Shown: positions 42,482 through 50,825 of the stretch, in pieces
Layout of the letters: every line of letters begins with the position of its first letter
How positions within the stretch are numbered: position 1 is the first letter of the stretch
Assembly (NCBI RefSeq): GCF_041355105.1
Contig: NZ_JBFUPK010000002.1
Location: forward strand, 1,618,037-1,682,036
Direction of reading: 5' to 3'
DNA: 64,000 nt
Source: Terriglobus sp. RCC_193
Lineage (GTDB): Bacteria > Acidobacteriota > Terriglobia > Terriglobales > Acidobacteriaceae
The notes under the pieces: generated by a model
Told to the model about the DNA's origin: nothing
What the model saw: the letters and a program-made list of their open reading frames with translations, nothing else
The model's database searches: none
Translations under genes and position numbers: made by a program

Positions 42482-44269
42482 GTGAACGCTATCAAGACTC
42501 GCCGATACCTCGCCGCTGCTTCCATCGCACTCACCGTCACCAGCGCCTTTGCTGCGGAAAAGGCCGTGGACAAAGGCCGCGCGCCTTCTTCTGAGCAGGT
42601 GGGCTTCAATATCTATCTGCCATTGCAGAACCGCGACGCGCTGGATGCCGACATCGCAGCGCTGCATGATTCCACGTCCTCTCGCTATCAGAAATGGCTT
42701 ACGCCGGACCAGTTCAAGACGAAATACATGCCATCGACGTCGCTGCTGCAGACGGTTCTGGCCCAACTGGCGGCGCAGGGAATTGACGTGACCATTGCCG
42801 GTCCGCAGCGGCTGCATTGCAGCGGCACCGCGTCTGCGGTAGAAGCGGCGTTGCGGACCACGCTCCACGATGGAACGTTCCGCAACGGCAGGAAAACGGT
42901 GATGGCGCAACAGGCGCCCGCGCTTACCGGAGCGTTGTCGCAGACGGGGGCCATCGTCACCGGGCTCTCCGGTTTTGTGCGCGCGCGTTCGTTTGTCCAC
43001 ACCGCACCCGCAGCCAGCCCGCAGAACCGCTACAGCACGGCCGGGCCTTACTGGTTCACAGACCTGAAGCAGGCATACGGCTGGCCGTCGTATACGGCAT
43101 ACACCGGCAAGGGAGTCACCATTGGCATCCTGATGACCGGCGACTACAACCCGACCGACATCGATGCCTACTTCACGCATGAGAAGCTGGCCACGCCGAA
43201 GATCTCCACGGTGCAGATCAATGGTGGCGCGCCTTACGACCCCAGCACTTCCACGGAAACACATCTTGACCTGCAGCAGTCCGGCGGTATGGCACCGCAG
43301 GCGAAGCTGATTCTTTACAACATGCCGGATCTGTCCGACGACAGCATCATGGCGGGCCTGTCGCAGATTGTGAACGACAACAAGGCCGATGTGGTGAGCA
43401 TGTCCTTTGGCTCGCCGGAGGTTTTCTATAAGCCGGAATACAACGACGGCACGGACTTCAGTTACCTACTGAAGGAAGAGGATGACCTGATCGCGCAGGG
43501 AACCGCGCAGGGCATCACCTTCATTGCCAGTTCTGGCGATGCCGGCGCGTTGACGGCATTTCCGCCAGCCTGCTTTGACTACGGCCCGGACTGCGGACCT
43601 GCCATTGCGGCGGTTAGCTTTCCTGCATCCAGCCCGCATGTGGTGGGCGTGGGCGGAACCAATCTGGTGACCACACTGACTTCATCCACAGACCTGAGCT
43701 CTATCTACGTCCGCGAACAGGCTTACGCAGACCCGCTGGAAGGCGATATCTTCTACGGCACGTCGTCCACCGGTCAGTACTGGGGTTCCGGTGGTGGCGA
43801 CAGTGTTTACTTCCGCAAGCCGCTCTACCAGGCACTTGTGAATACCGGCAATGCAAAATTCCGCACGGTGCCGGATGTGTCGCTGCACATGGGCGGTTGC
43901 CCGGCGGGATCCATCACCTGCAACGCGGACGACAGTTCAGACATTGTCACCATTGGCGGCTATAACTATGCCGTGATTGGAACCAGTGCCTCTGCGCCGG
44001 ATTTCGCCGGGCTCACGGCACTTGCAGTGCAGCGCTTCGGTCGACGCATTGGCAATGAGAACTACTACATCTATGCGTTGTCCGCACTACAGAACCTTGG
44101 CCTGGCAAAGGTTTATCGCCAGGGCATCCCCGGCTTCAACGGCCTGTATTCCACCACGTCTAAGGGCTACAACCGCGTGCTGGGCAACGGTACGGTGATC
44201 GGCAAGCAATTCCTGCTTGCTCCACTGGTTCCGTCGGCCGGAACGCCGCAGACGCCGAGCAATCCGTAA
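42482..44269 (+). CDS. exported S53 (sedolisin/kumamolisin) peptidase
   Basis: 595 residues from a GTG at 42482, with GGAGG eight bases upstream. The longer frame from 42359 is unsupported. Signal peptide (YLAAASIALTVTSAFA), then the pro-kumamolisin activation domain (FNIYLPLQNRDALD, SRYQKWLTPDQFKTKY) and the peptidase unit. Catalytic residues of the Ser-Glu-Asp type: TETHLD with Glu259 and Asp263, ASSGDAG with the oxyanion Asp353, and GTSASAPDFAG with Ser502. These acid-active proteases are common in soil Acidobacteria. Monocistronic, with RAYT repeats 25 bp past the stop. Confidence 0.94.
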   Translation: MNAIKTRRYLAAASIALTVTSAFAAEKAVDKGRAPSSEQVGFNIYLPLQNRDALDADIAALHDSTSSRYQKWLTPDQFKTKYMPSTSLLQTVLAQLAAQGIDVTIAGPQRLHCSGTASAVEAALRTTLHDGTFRNGRKTVMAQQAPALTGALSQTGAIVTGLSGFVRARSFVHTAPAASPQNRYSTAGPYWFTDLKQAYGWPSYTAYTGKGVTIGILMTGDYNPTDIDAYFTHEKLATPKISTVQINGGAPYDPSTSTETHLDLQQSGGMAPQAKLILYNMPDLSDDSIMAGLSQIVNDNKADVVSMSFGSPEVFYKPEYNDGTDFSYLLKEEDDLIAQGTAQGITFIASSGDAGALTAFPPACFDYGPDCGPAIAAVSFPASSPHVVGVGGTNLVTTLTSSTDLSSIYVREQAYADPLEGDIFYGTSSTGQYWGSGGGDSVYFRKPLYQALVNTGNAKFRTVPDVSLHMGGCPAGSITCNADDSSDIVTIGGYNYAVIGTSASAPDFAGLTALAVQRFGRRIGNENYYIYALSALQNLGLAKVYRQGIPGFNGLYSTTSKGYNRVLGNGTVIGKQFLLAPLVPSAGTPQTPSNP

Positions 44270-44294
44270 ATCTCGCTTCCATTCGAAAAAGGAA

Positions 44295-44328
44295 GGGGTG
44301 CCCCACGTCTCGCTTTTGAGACGTGGGG
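44295..44328 (-). repeat. left REP of the RAYT unit
   Basis: Read on the minus strand: CCCCACGTCTC, AAAAGC, GAGACGTGGGGCACCCC. It is an exact match in arms and loop to the right-hand copy at 44868-44899. It lies 26 bp after the S53 peptidase stop. Confidence 0.9.
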
Positions 44329-44349
44329 TTTCTTTGTAGAATTCGCACC

Positions 44350-44865
44350 ATGCCAACAGGCCTGGTGCGATATCAACAATCCGGTCATCTCCATGCAGTT
44401 AACTTTTCCTGCGATCAACGTCGCCCCTACCTTGGTACTCCAGAAGCGAGGGACTTATTTGAAGATGCGTTGGAACGGATGCGTCTTCGTTATGGTTTTT
44501 TCGTGAAGGCGTATGTCGTTATGCCAGAACATATCCATATGGTCGTGAGCGAGACAGACCGTAAGAAGCTTTCCACCGCAATCCAGGCACTGAAGCTTTC
44601 GGTGGTTCGGCGTAGACCGGAAAAGCCGTTCTGGCTTAGCCGCTACTACGACTTCAATGTCTTCCATGAAAACAAGCTGGTGGAGAAGATTGATTATCTA
44701 CACCGCAACCCGGTAGCCCGATGTCTCGTCGCTGAACCTCAGGATTGGAAGTGGTCCAGTTACCGTCATTGGCAGACGGGCGAGGAAGGGCCTGTTCAGA
44801 TCGAATCGCCCTGGACCGCACGAAAGCGCGGGGGCCTTCCACCCCAAGCGTTATGTGGCGGATGA
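44350..44865 (+). CDS. REP-associated tyrosine transposase (RAYT)
   Basis: 171 residues from the ATG at 44350. Y1/IS200-type HUH nuclease: PEHIHMVV gives the His61-x-His63 metal site and DYLHRNPVARCLV gives the likely nucleophile Tyr116 in the Y-x-H-x-N-P context typical of RAYTs. WKWSSYRHW near residue 134 is another family mark. RAYTs cut and move single-stranded REP hairpins. Here the gene is bracketed by two REP palindromes and seems intact. It differs from IS200/IS605 elements by the RAYT-specific C-terminal block and the absence of tnpB. No SD is obvious. Confidence 0.9.
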   Translation: MPTGLVRYQQSGHLHAVNFSCDQRRPYLGTPEARDLFEDALERMRLRYGFFVKAYVVMPEHIHMVVSETDRKKLSTAIQALKLSVVRRRPEKPFWLSRYYDFNVFHENKLVEKIDYLHRNPVARCLVAEPQDWKWSSYRHWQTGEEGPVQIESPWTARKRGGLPPQALCGG

Positions 44866-44867
44866 GT

Positions 44868-44899
44868 CCCACGTCTCAAAAGCGAGACGTGGGGCACCC
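44868..44899 (+). repeat. right REP of the RAYT unit
   Basis: CCCACGTCTC and GAGACGTGGG arms around AAAAGC, with the GGGGCACCC tail pointing right. It starts 2 bp after the RAYT stop and lies 14 bp from the end of the convergent thioredoxin-like gene. Confidence 0.9.
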
Positions 44900-44912
44900 G
44901 AACTCAGGGATG

Positions 44913-45551
44913 TTATGACTTCCACTTAATGTTGCAACCCAGGCTTGGCACCTGATGTGCCAGCGGCGGATTGCCGGTGATCAGGTTCTTGATCGCTGCT
45001 TCCAGGTCCGCTCCATGCGCAGCCTGATGAATCTCCGGGTGCCGCTCCACACCCGCCTTTGCGTCGCTCTCGCGGTAGGGGCGTGTGCGGTCAAACTGCG
45101 CGTGGTAGACCAGCTTCCGATCCTGATCGAACAGGTACAGGTCCGGCGTGCAGGCTGCATGGAACTCACGGGCTGTCTCCTGCGAATCATCGTGCAGGTA
45201 GGGAATGGTGCAGCCTTCGCCCTTGTCCCATCCCAGCCGCTTTCCCTGTTCGCGCATCCCCGCGGGGCCGTCGTCCGGGAAGGCAATCTCGTCGTTGGAA
45301 CAGATGCAAACGGTGGCAATTTCCCTGGCATATTTCTTCGCCAACGCAGTGAACGCCACTTCCATGTGCTTCACAAACGGGCAGTGGACGGAAATGAACG
45401 CCACCAGCAATCCTTTGCGAGCGTACGGATCGTCCGGTCCGGCGTAGATATCGTCGCGTCCCAGCGCCTTGTTGCAGAGAACGCATTCCAGTTCAAACGC
45501 CGGGCAGACCGCGCCCAGGGAAAGTTCGGTGTTCGATTCCGTACGTGCCAT
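44913..45551 (-). CDS. thioredoxin-fold AhpC/TSA-like protein
   Basis: 212 residues. Thioredoxin/peroxiredoxin fold: LSLGAVCPAFELECV at the start, KGLLVAFISVHCPFVKHMEVAF with a single active-site cysteine (HCPFVKH replaces CxxC), ATVCICSNDEIAFPDDG, the cis-Pro region ACTPDLYLFD and the end HQVPSLGCNIKWK. This belongs to a widespread redoxin-like family of unproven function. It is probably cytoplasmic since no signal peptide is seen. Extra cysteines (VLCNKA, SLGCN) could resolve a sulfenic acid. Divergent from the lumazine synthase gene. Confidence 0.85.
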   Translation of the reverse strand: MARTESNTELSLGAVCPAFELECVLCNKALGRDDIYAGPDDPYARKGLLVAFISVHCPFVKHMEVAFTALAKKYAREIATVCICSNDEIAFPDDGPAGMREQGKRLGWDKGEGCTIPYLHDDSQETAREFHAACTPDLYLFDQDRKLVYHAQFDRTRPYRESDAKAGVERHPEIHQAAHGADLEAAIKNLITGNPPLAHQVPSLGCNIKWKS

Positions 45552-45584
45552 GAATAGATGCTACCGCTCTTCTACAATCAAAGA

Positions 45585-46553
45585 ATGATCAAGGGTTTGA
45601 CCGTAGTAAAGCCGGTAGGTTCGTCGTCGGCGTGGGAACGGCTCAGCGCGCTTTTTTCGGAGCTTGGCTTCGAGCCGGGCAAGGGATGGGACGACGGCAC
45701 AGGCCGCGGCGTCAGCTTCCTTGCGCCTCTCGGCAACGCTGAGTTTGTCACCGGGCGCCTGCCCACGGTGCCGGAGTTGCTGATTGAATGCACGCAGCTC
45801 GACCTTGTGCATGGCATTGTAAAGCGCTGGCTCAGCACAGAATTGCGCACGGAAGAGATCAGCGGACGCCTCTCCGGCATTTCGGAAACCTACTGGAAAT
45901 CGCGCCTGTTCACGGTTCATCTTGGCGATGACGTGGTCTTCGGTTTCTGGGAGCGCGAAGACGTTCTTGCCGGACGGCCCATCGCTGTAGAGGGCGACCT
46001 GTCCGCTGCTGGCATGAAGTTTGGCATTGTCGTCGCGCGCTGGAATGCCGTCATCACAGACCGTCTGCTGCAGGGATCGCTGGATGCGATTACACGCAGC
46101 GGCGGCAAGCTGACAGACGTGCAGATTGTCCGCGTTCCCGGCGCATGGGAGATTCCCTCTGCCGCACGTATGTTGGCGGATCTTCGTGACGACAGCGGCA
46201 AGCGCAGGTTTGACGCCATCATCACGCTGGGCTGCCTGCTGCGCGGTGAAACGGCGCATTACGAGGCGATTTACAACGAAGCCGCGCGCGGCATCGGTCA
46301 ATCGCAGCAGGACACCGGATTGCCACATGCATTTGGCGTGCTTACCTGCGAAACGCTGGAGCAGGCGCTGAACCGCGCCGGCATTAAAGCAGGCAACAAG
46401 GGATTTGAAGCGGCGATTGCGGCCATTGAGATGGTCAGCATCGCCCGCAAGATTGGTCATGCGGCTGCCGGAGAACACGAAGGCAGCGGCGTCACCGCTG
46501 GAAAGAATGCGCAGGCCGATGTCGACCGCGCCTCGGAAGGATTTGTGAAGTAA
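45585..46553 (+). CDS. ribH: lumazine synthase with extra N-terminal domain
   Basis: 322 residues from the ATG at 45585. Residues about 141-300 are 6,7-dimethyl-8-ribityllumazine synthase: VVARWNAVI, VPGAWEIPSAAR, GCLLRGETAHYEAIYNEA (catalytic His in ETAHYE) and HAFGVLTCETLEQAL. It makes the direct precursor of riboflavin. Ordinary RibH proteins have about 155 residues, so the first about 135 residues (WERLSALFSELGFEPG, GRGVSFLAPLGNAEFV, SRLFTVHLGDDVVFGFWE) are an added domain. Its beta-alpha-beta pattern and final FGFWE strand look like a VOC/glyoxalase fold (inference). The TAA overlaps the nusB ATG by one base, an arrangement known for ribH-nusB. Confidence 0.88.
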   Translation: MIKGLTVVKPVGSSSAWERLSALFSELGFEPGKGWDDGTGRGVSFLAPLGNAEFVTGRLPTVPELLIECTQLDLVHGIVKRWLSTELRTEEISGRLSGISETYWKSRLFTVHLGDDVVFGFWEREDVLAGRPIAVEGDLSAAGMKFGIVVARWNAVITDRLLQGSLDAITRSGGKLTDVQIVRVPGAWEIPSAARMLADLRDDSGKRRFDAIITLGCLLRGETAHYEAIYNEAARGIGQSQQDTGLPHAFGVLTCETLEQALNRAGIKAGNKGFEAAIAAIEMVSIARKIGHAAAGEHEGSGVTAGKNAQADVDRASEGFVK

Positions 46554-46993
46554 TGGGACAACGTAGAAAATCTCGCGAACTTGCCATGCAGATGCTGTAT
46601 CAATCGGACCTGGGCAAGCAGACCGCAGCGGAAGTGCGCCGCGTCTTCTGGAAGAGCCGTCAGGATGATGAGGGCAACGCTACCGTGGACCTGGAGACGC
46701 AGAGCTTTGCGGAAGACCTGTTCCGCGTTGCGGTGGAACGCAGCACTGAGATCGACGAGCTGATCGATAAGCATTCGCAGAACTGGCGCGTGCATCGCAT
46801 GGCCGTTGTGGACCGCAACCTGCTGCGCACAGCCGTGGCGGAGATGATCGCATTCAACGGAACGCCGCATCCCATCGTCATTAACGAAGCGCTCGAGATT
46901 GGCCGCAAATATGCCGCCCCGGAGAGCATTACATTTCTCAACGGAGTGCTGGACGCGATCTCGCGTTCGGTGATGGAGAAGCGGTTCTCCTGA
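46553..46993 (+). CDS. nusB: transcription antitermination factor NusB
   Basis: 146 residues. All-helical RNA-binding protein: RRKSRELAMQMLYQSDLG at the N-terminus, EIDELIDKHSQNWRVHRMAVVDRNLLRTAVAEM in the middle, PIVINEALEIGRKYAAPESITFLNGVLDAI at the end. With NusE (S10) it binds boxA of rRNA and supports antitermination. It is translationally coupled to the ribH fusion (TAATG). A strong terminator follows. Confidence 0.96.
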   Translation: MGQRRKSRELAMQMLYQSDLGKQTAAEVRRVFWKSRQDDEGNATVDLETQSFAEDLFRVAVERSTEIDELIDKHSQNWRVHRMAVVDRNLLRTAVAEMIAFNGTPHPIVINEALEIGRKYAAPESITFLNGVLDAISRSVMEKRFS

Positions 46994-47032
46994 TGTAGCT
47001 GTAGGTGTCTCTGAGTTCCATGCGATAGACCA

Positions 47033-47066
47033 AGAGAAAGGCCGCCATTGCTGGCGGCCTTTCTCT
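47033..47066. terminator. bidirectional terminator after nusB
   Basis: AGAGAAAGGCCGCC (47033-47046) pairs perfectly with GGCGGCCTTTCTCT (47053-47066) around ATTGCT. The T-rich right arm works for nusB and the A-rich left arm for the convergent lipoprotein gene. Confidence 0.88.
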
Positions 47067-47082
47067 TTGGCATTGTCTCTGG

Positions 47083-49446
47083 TTAATTGTTGGTGACAGA
47101 ACGCGGGTACTGTACCAGCAGGTTCGGAACCGCGGTACCGCCGGTCGTCGTCAGGCTGGGCAGTTTCGGATTCAACTGGGTGGTGTCCGTCAGCGTGGAA
47201 CGTGTGATCTGGTGCACCTGGTTGTCGCCGGACGTGCCTGCGAAGAAGAACTTGTTATCCGATGAGAACACGCCCGTTACCGGTGCGGTCGCTCCGTTGG
47301 TCAGCGTGACTGGGGTGACCTTGCCCGCGTTCGCACCCGAGGTTGAGGTCGCGTAGACGGGCAGCGTGGCACCCGTGGAAGGCGAGCCGCTGATCGGCAG
47401 GTAGGTGGCAAAGGCCTGCGTTGCATCCGTGGTGGCATACACGCCCGTGATGGACGTCGCATTTACGCTGGTCGAAACCGTGGTGTTCGCTGCCATGCCA
47501 AATACTGGCGCAGCACCGGACTCAGGGCAGTCGCCTGTCGGTAATACGCCGCTGAAAGTACGCGTACCGTTCGCGCCATCGTTCGCCGTAGAGGTCGGGA
47601 AAGTGATGTCGTTCATGATGGGCGTGCCACCCGAAGTTGGCAGGCGCAGGTCCAGCAGGTGCTTGCCATCATTGGTTGTCACGGCGCGATCATTTACGGC
47701 GGCAGCGACGGTCAGGTTCCCTGCCTGCGGATAGAAGACGGTGGAGACACCAGTGCTGTTCGCACAGTAGGAACGTGCATTTACGGCAGTATTGCCGGTG
47801 ACGAAAGCGCCCACCGAGGGAATGGCAATTGCCACATCTGTGGCGCCGCCCGCGGACAGGTCATAGTTCTGCCAGCTGGTGAAGGTGGAGTACACCAGCA
47901 GGTGGTTGTCCGTGGTCAGAACGTACAGCGTGGAACCATCCGGCGTATAGGCCGCACGTGTTGCCACACCATTGTAGGTGCTGACAATCGCTGGCGTGGA
48001 CGTATTGAAGATGGTGATGACCTTGCGGCTGCTATCGGAGATCACGGCCGTTGCGCTATCCGGTGACACCGTCAGAAGCGAACCCTGGATGCTGGGGTAC
48101 GAGGCCAGCAGGGTGTTGTTCGCGGTTCCGAACGTCATCAGGGCTTCGGTCGATCCCATAAAGATCGTCTGGCCGTTCTGGGCCATGATCATGGAAGTCG
48201 GCGTATAGGGCAGTTTGATGGGCGAGGGGATCACACTGGTCGTGAGGTCGATCGGCACCAGGTACTGCGAATCCGTGCTGCCCACCCAAAGGCGGGTACT
48301 GTTGCTGCCCGGCGTGGTGGACGTAATGGTGTTTGAGGCTACCGGCTTACCGGTGCCCAGCAGACCCACGTTGCCATAGGGAGCAGGGTTGCAGCTCGGC
48401 GGCAGGCAGAACGCGTTAATGGCTGCAACGCCGGGGAAGACCGGCGCAATCGACGAAGACGATGCCGGAACGGCAACCGGGTTGGTTGAGGTCACCGTCA
48501 GGGTCAGGCCCGTCAGCGTAACACCGTTCACGTCCTTCACCACAGCGGTGAGGGGTTCGGTGGTGTTCGGATTGATGACGACGTTGCCGTTCGTCGCATT
48601 GGCGGTGCTGATGGTGATGCTCTTCGGCGGGCAAACAGACATCAGACCGGCGGTGGAGGTGGACTGCGCAATGTTTGCAGTCACAATCGTCGTTCCGGGG
48701 GCCAGTGCGGTGGCGACACCGCTGGTGTCTTCAAAGGTCAGCAGGCCGCTGGTCTGCGCCGTGAAGGTTGCATGGCCTGCGGTATAGGTGATGTTCTGCG
48801 ATCCCGCAAAGAAACGCGCCACAAGCTGGGCGCTTTGGCCGAACGAAATGCACGTATTCGGGACATACGGAGCGGCCGTGGTCACAGCGGAGGCGGTGTA
48901 CTGCGCGCAATTGGTCGCAGGGTCATTCGTACAGTCGGTCGATGCCGTTCCCAGCGTAATGGCTGTGATCAGCGGGTGGACGTAAACCAGAACCTTGTTG
49001 CTGTTCGCGCCGCCGCCGGAAGCAGTCAATTCAGCCACGCCGGACTTGCCCGACGAGGTGCAATAGGTATAGTCCGCGACGCCGCCCGGGTTGTTGCGGT
49101 TCCATGTTCCGGCGCAAAGCTGGCCGGTGGTCGGGTTTACGTCCGCCACAGGAATGTTGGAGGCGTTATTCGGGTCCACCGTGGAATAGGTGTACTTCGA
49201 GATGCTCACCGTGTTGTTCTTGCAGTCCACAGCAGTGGGCGTGGTCACGTTCTGCGTCTGACCGTAGCTCATGCTGAGGCCGCCAACGGTCGGATTCAGG
49301 GTGATGGTCTGCGGATCGCCGACCCGAGGCCCAATAGTGCCGCTGCAATAAGCGGAGCTGGTTCCCTTGGCGCAGCCGGAAAGCGAAATACCGACAGGCA
49401 AAGCGAAGAACAACAGGATGAACAACGAGAGGAAACGACGACGCAA
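47083..49446 (-). CDS. large lipoprotein with Ig-like and beta-propeller regions
   Basis: 787 residues. The start is a TTG at 49446 with GGGGAGG upstream. Lipoprotein signal (FILLFFALPVGISLSGC). Residues about 40-360 hold Ig-like or bacterial Big_2-type repeats with several cysteine pairs (VDCKNN, TDCTNDPATNCAQY, VCPPK, FCLPPSCNPAPYG). From about 380 on come propeller-like strands (RLWVGSTDSQYLVPIDL, TIFMGSTEALMTF, TLYVLTTDNHLLVY, KFFFAGTSGDNQVHQI). It is probably displayed at the cell surface, with no enzymatic motif seen. The Asn/Thr/Ser-rich composition is shared with the other acidobacterial lipoproteins here. Confidence 0.75.
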   Translation of the reverse strand: MRRRFLSLFILLFFALPVGISLSGCAKGTSSAYCSGTIGPRVGDPQTITLNPTVGGLSMSYGQTQNVTTPTAVDCKNNTVSISKYTYSTVDPNNASNIPVADVNPTTGQLCAGTWNRNNPGGVADYTYCTSSGKSGVAELTASGGGANSNKVLVYVHPLITAITLGTASTDCTNDPATNCAQYTASAVTTAAPYVPNTCISFGQSAQLVARFFAGSQNITYTAGHATFTAQTSGLLTFEDTSGVATALAPGTTIVTANIAQSTSTAGLMSVCPPKSITISTANATNGNVVINPNTTEPLTAVVKDVNGVTLTGLTLTVTSTNPVAVPASSSSIAPVFPGVAAINAFCLPPSCNPAPYGNVGLLGTGKPVASNTITSTTPGSNSTRLWVGSTDSQYLVPIDLTTSVIPSPIKLPYTPTSMIMAQNGQTIFMGSTEALMTFGTANNTLLASYPSIQGSLLTVSPDSATAVISDSSRKVITIFNTSTPAIVSTYNGVATRAAYTPDGSTLYVLTTDNHLLVYSTFTSWQNYDLSAGGATDVAIAIPSVGAFVTGNTAVNARSYCANSTGVSTVFYPQAGNLTVAAAVNDRAVTTNDGKHLLDLRLPTSGGTPIMNDITFPTSTANDGANGTRTFSGVLPTGDCPESGAAPVFGMAANTTVSTSVNATSITGVYATTDATQAFATYLPISGSPSTGATLPVYATSTSGANAGKVTPVTLTNGATAPVTGVFSSDNKFFFAGTSGDNQVHQITRSTLTDTTQLNPKLPSLTTTGGTAVPNLLVQYPRSVTNN

Positions 49447-49737
49447 AGAAAACCTCCCCGCAGCGCCTGATGCATAGTGGCGTTGCGGTCTGTACCTGGG
49501 ACGGAAAAAGACCCGGAAATATCTACGGTTCAGTGTAAATCAGAGTTGAGGAAACGTTCGGGCATCCTGGTGATCCGAACCTTTCTTCCTGTAAGACGAA
49601 GAACCCAACCGCCTGGCAGCAGAAGTCCGCCAACATCTTTATATAGTTGTGGTCTGGTGGGGGGAAAGCTGTAAGGACGCCATTTTTGCCTGGGTGGCTG
49701 TCTCTGGCGCTCCAGATGCGATATTCTTCGCTGCACC

Positions 49738-50559
49738 ATGATGCCCGCACGCTTTTTCGCTCTGAGTATCCTTGCTGCCTCGTCTCTTCTGGCCGTCAGC
49801 GCCACGGCCCAGACGGCTGCTCCCAAGCCGTCCCACGAAGATACTGAGTTTTATCACCCGGTTCCGCCCGTCGTGACCCCGGCAGCCACCGTCGGCCAGC
49901 CGCCCTCGGACGCCATCGTGCTTTTCGACGGCAAGGACACCCAGCAGTGGGTCGCCGCCAAGGACAGCACCACCCCCGCCGACTGGGACGTGCATGACGG
50001 CGTCATGACCGTGAAGAAGGGTGGCGTCGGCAACATCGAAACGAAGCACCGCTTCAAGGACTACCAGCTCCACCTGGAGTGGAAGATTCCCGCCAGCATC
50101 ACCGGCGAGGGGCAGGGCCGTGGCAACAGCGGACTTTTCCTGGCCTCCACCGGCAAGGGCGACGCAGGCTACGAAGTCCAGATCATGGACAGCTACAACA
50201 ACCCCACCTACACCAACGGCATGCTCGGCAGTGTTTACAAGCAGGCTGTGCCGCTGGCCAATGCCGCCCGCAAGCCCGGCGAATGGTCCAGCTATGACGT
50301 GGTCTGGACTGCTCCGCGCTTCAACGCCGACGGCAGTCTGAAGACCCCGGCCTACGTCACAGTCTTCCTGAACGGCGTTCTGGTGGAGAACCACTTCGAG
50401 CTGAAGGGCGAAACCGCCTACGTAGGCCAGCCCGTTTACAAGGCGTACGACACAGCGCCCATCAAGCTGCAGGCCCACGGCGACAAGAGCGAACCCATCA
50501 GCTTCCGCAACATCTGGGCCCGCGAAGTCAAGCCCTGGACAGAACCGCTGACGAAGTAG
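49738..50559 (+). CDS. exported DUF1080 (3-keto-disaccharide hydrolase-like) protein
   Basis: 273 residues. Signal peptide (FFALSILAASSLLAVSATAQ). DUF1080/LamG-like jelly-roll: AIVLFDGKDTQQWVAA, WDVHDGVMTVKKGGVGN, DYQLHLEWKIPA, GRGNSGLFLAS, YEVQIMDSYNNPTY and the final PISFRNIWAREV. Members hydrolyse 3-keto glycosides or bind glycans, often near Gfo/Idh/MocA oxidoreductases that make the keto sugar. Two such oxidoreductases are in this window though not adjacent. Single gene ended by a strong hairpin. Confidence 0.88.
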   Translation: MMPARFFALSILAASSLLAVSATAQTAAPKPSHEDTEFYHPVPPVVTPAATVGQPPSDAIVLFDGKDTQQWVAAKDSTTPADWDVHDGVMTVKKGGVGNIETKHRFKDYQLHLEWKIPASITGEGQGRGNSGLFLASTGKGDAGYEVQIMDSYNNPTYTNGMLGSVYKQAVPLANAARKPGEWSSYDVVWTAPRFNADGSLKTPAYVTVFLNGVLVENHFELKGETAYVGQPVYKAYDTAPIKLQAHGDKSEPISFRNIWAREVKPWTEPLTK

Positions 50560-50581
50560 TTTGGATCAAAGCCACATACCA

Positions 50582-50612
50582 AGAGGGACGCGAAAGCGTC
50601 CCTCTCATTTTT
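50582..50612 (+). terminator. rho-independent terminator
   Basis: AGAGGGACGC (50582-50591) pairs with GCGTCCCTCT (50596-50605) around a GAAA tetraloop, followed by CATTTTT. Ends the DUF1080 gene. Confidence 0.9.
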
Positions 50613-50825
50613 CCGGCAATCGAGCAGGCGGCGATAAGCCGAGCTATCGAGACTATTTCATTGTGAAGAGTGTGATTTTTCCGTGAAGCGAGCTCTCCCA
50701 GCCAGGCAGGCATTTAACAGGAAATGCCGCATTCGCATTGGGTTTAGACCAGGCAAACCAGGTAGCGAGAAGTCGTCGGGAGTCGTGATCTTTACCTTCA
50801 ACGACACCTAAGTAGACCGACGCTG

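Larger units (their letters stand above)
44295..44899 (+). mobile_element. RAYT gene bracketed by inverted REP palindromes
   Basis: A unit made of a REP palindrome in minus orientation (44295-44328), the RAYT transposase gene (44350-44865), and a REP palindrome in plus orientation (44868-44899). Both carry CCCACGTCTC/GAGACGTGGG arms with loop AAAAGC and point their GGGGCACCC tails outward. In known systems RAYTs act on REP sequences next to their gene and spread them singly or in pairs. Confidence 0.85.

Noticed and set aside
44295-44899. IS200/IS605 insertion sequence
   Set aside because: The transposase has RAYT-type motifs and is bracketed by REP palindromes; there is no tnpB and no IS200-type ends.
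50653-50825. Open frame of about 57 codons past the TetR stop (YLGVVEGKDHDSRRLLATWF)
   Set aside because: Looks partly protein-like but lacks its own start after the TetR gene and overlaps TetR in another frame; kept only as a possible remnant.
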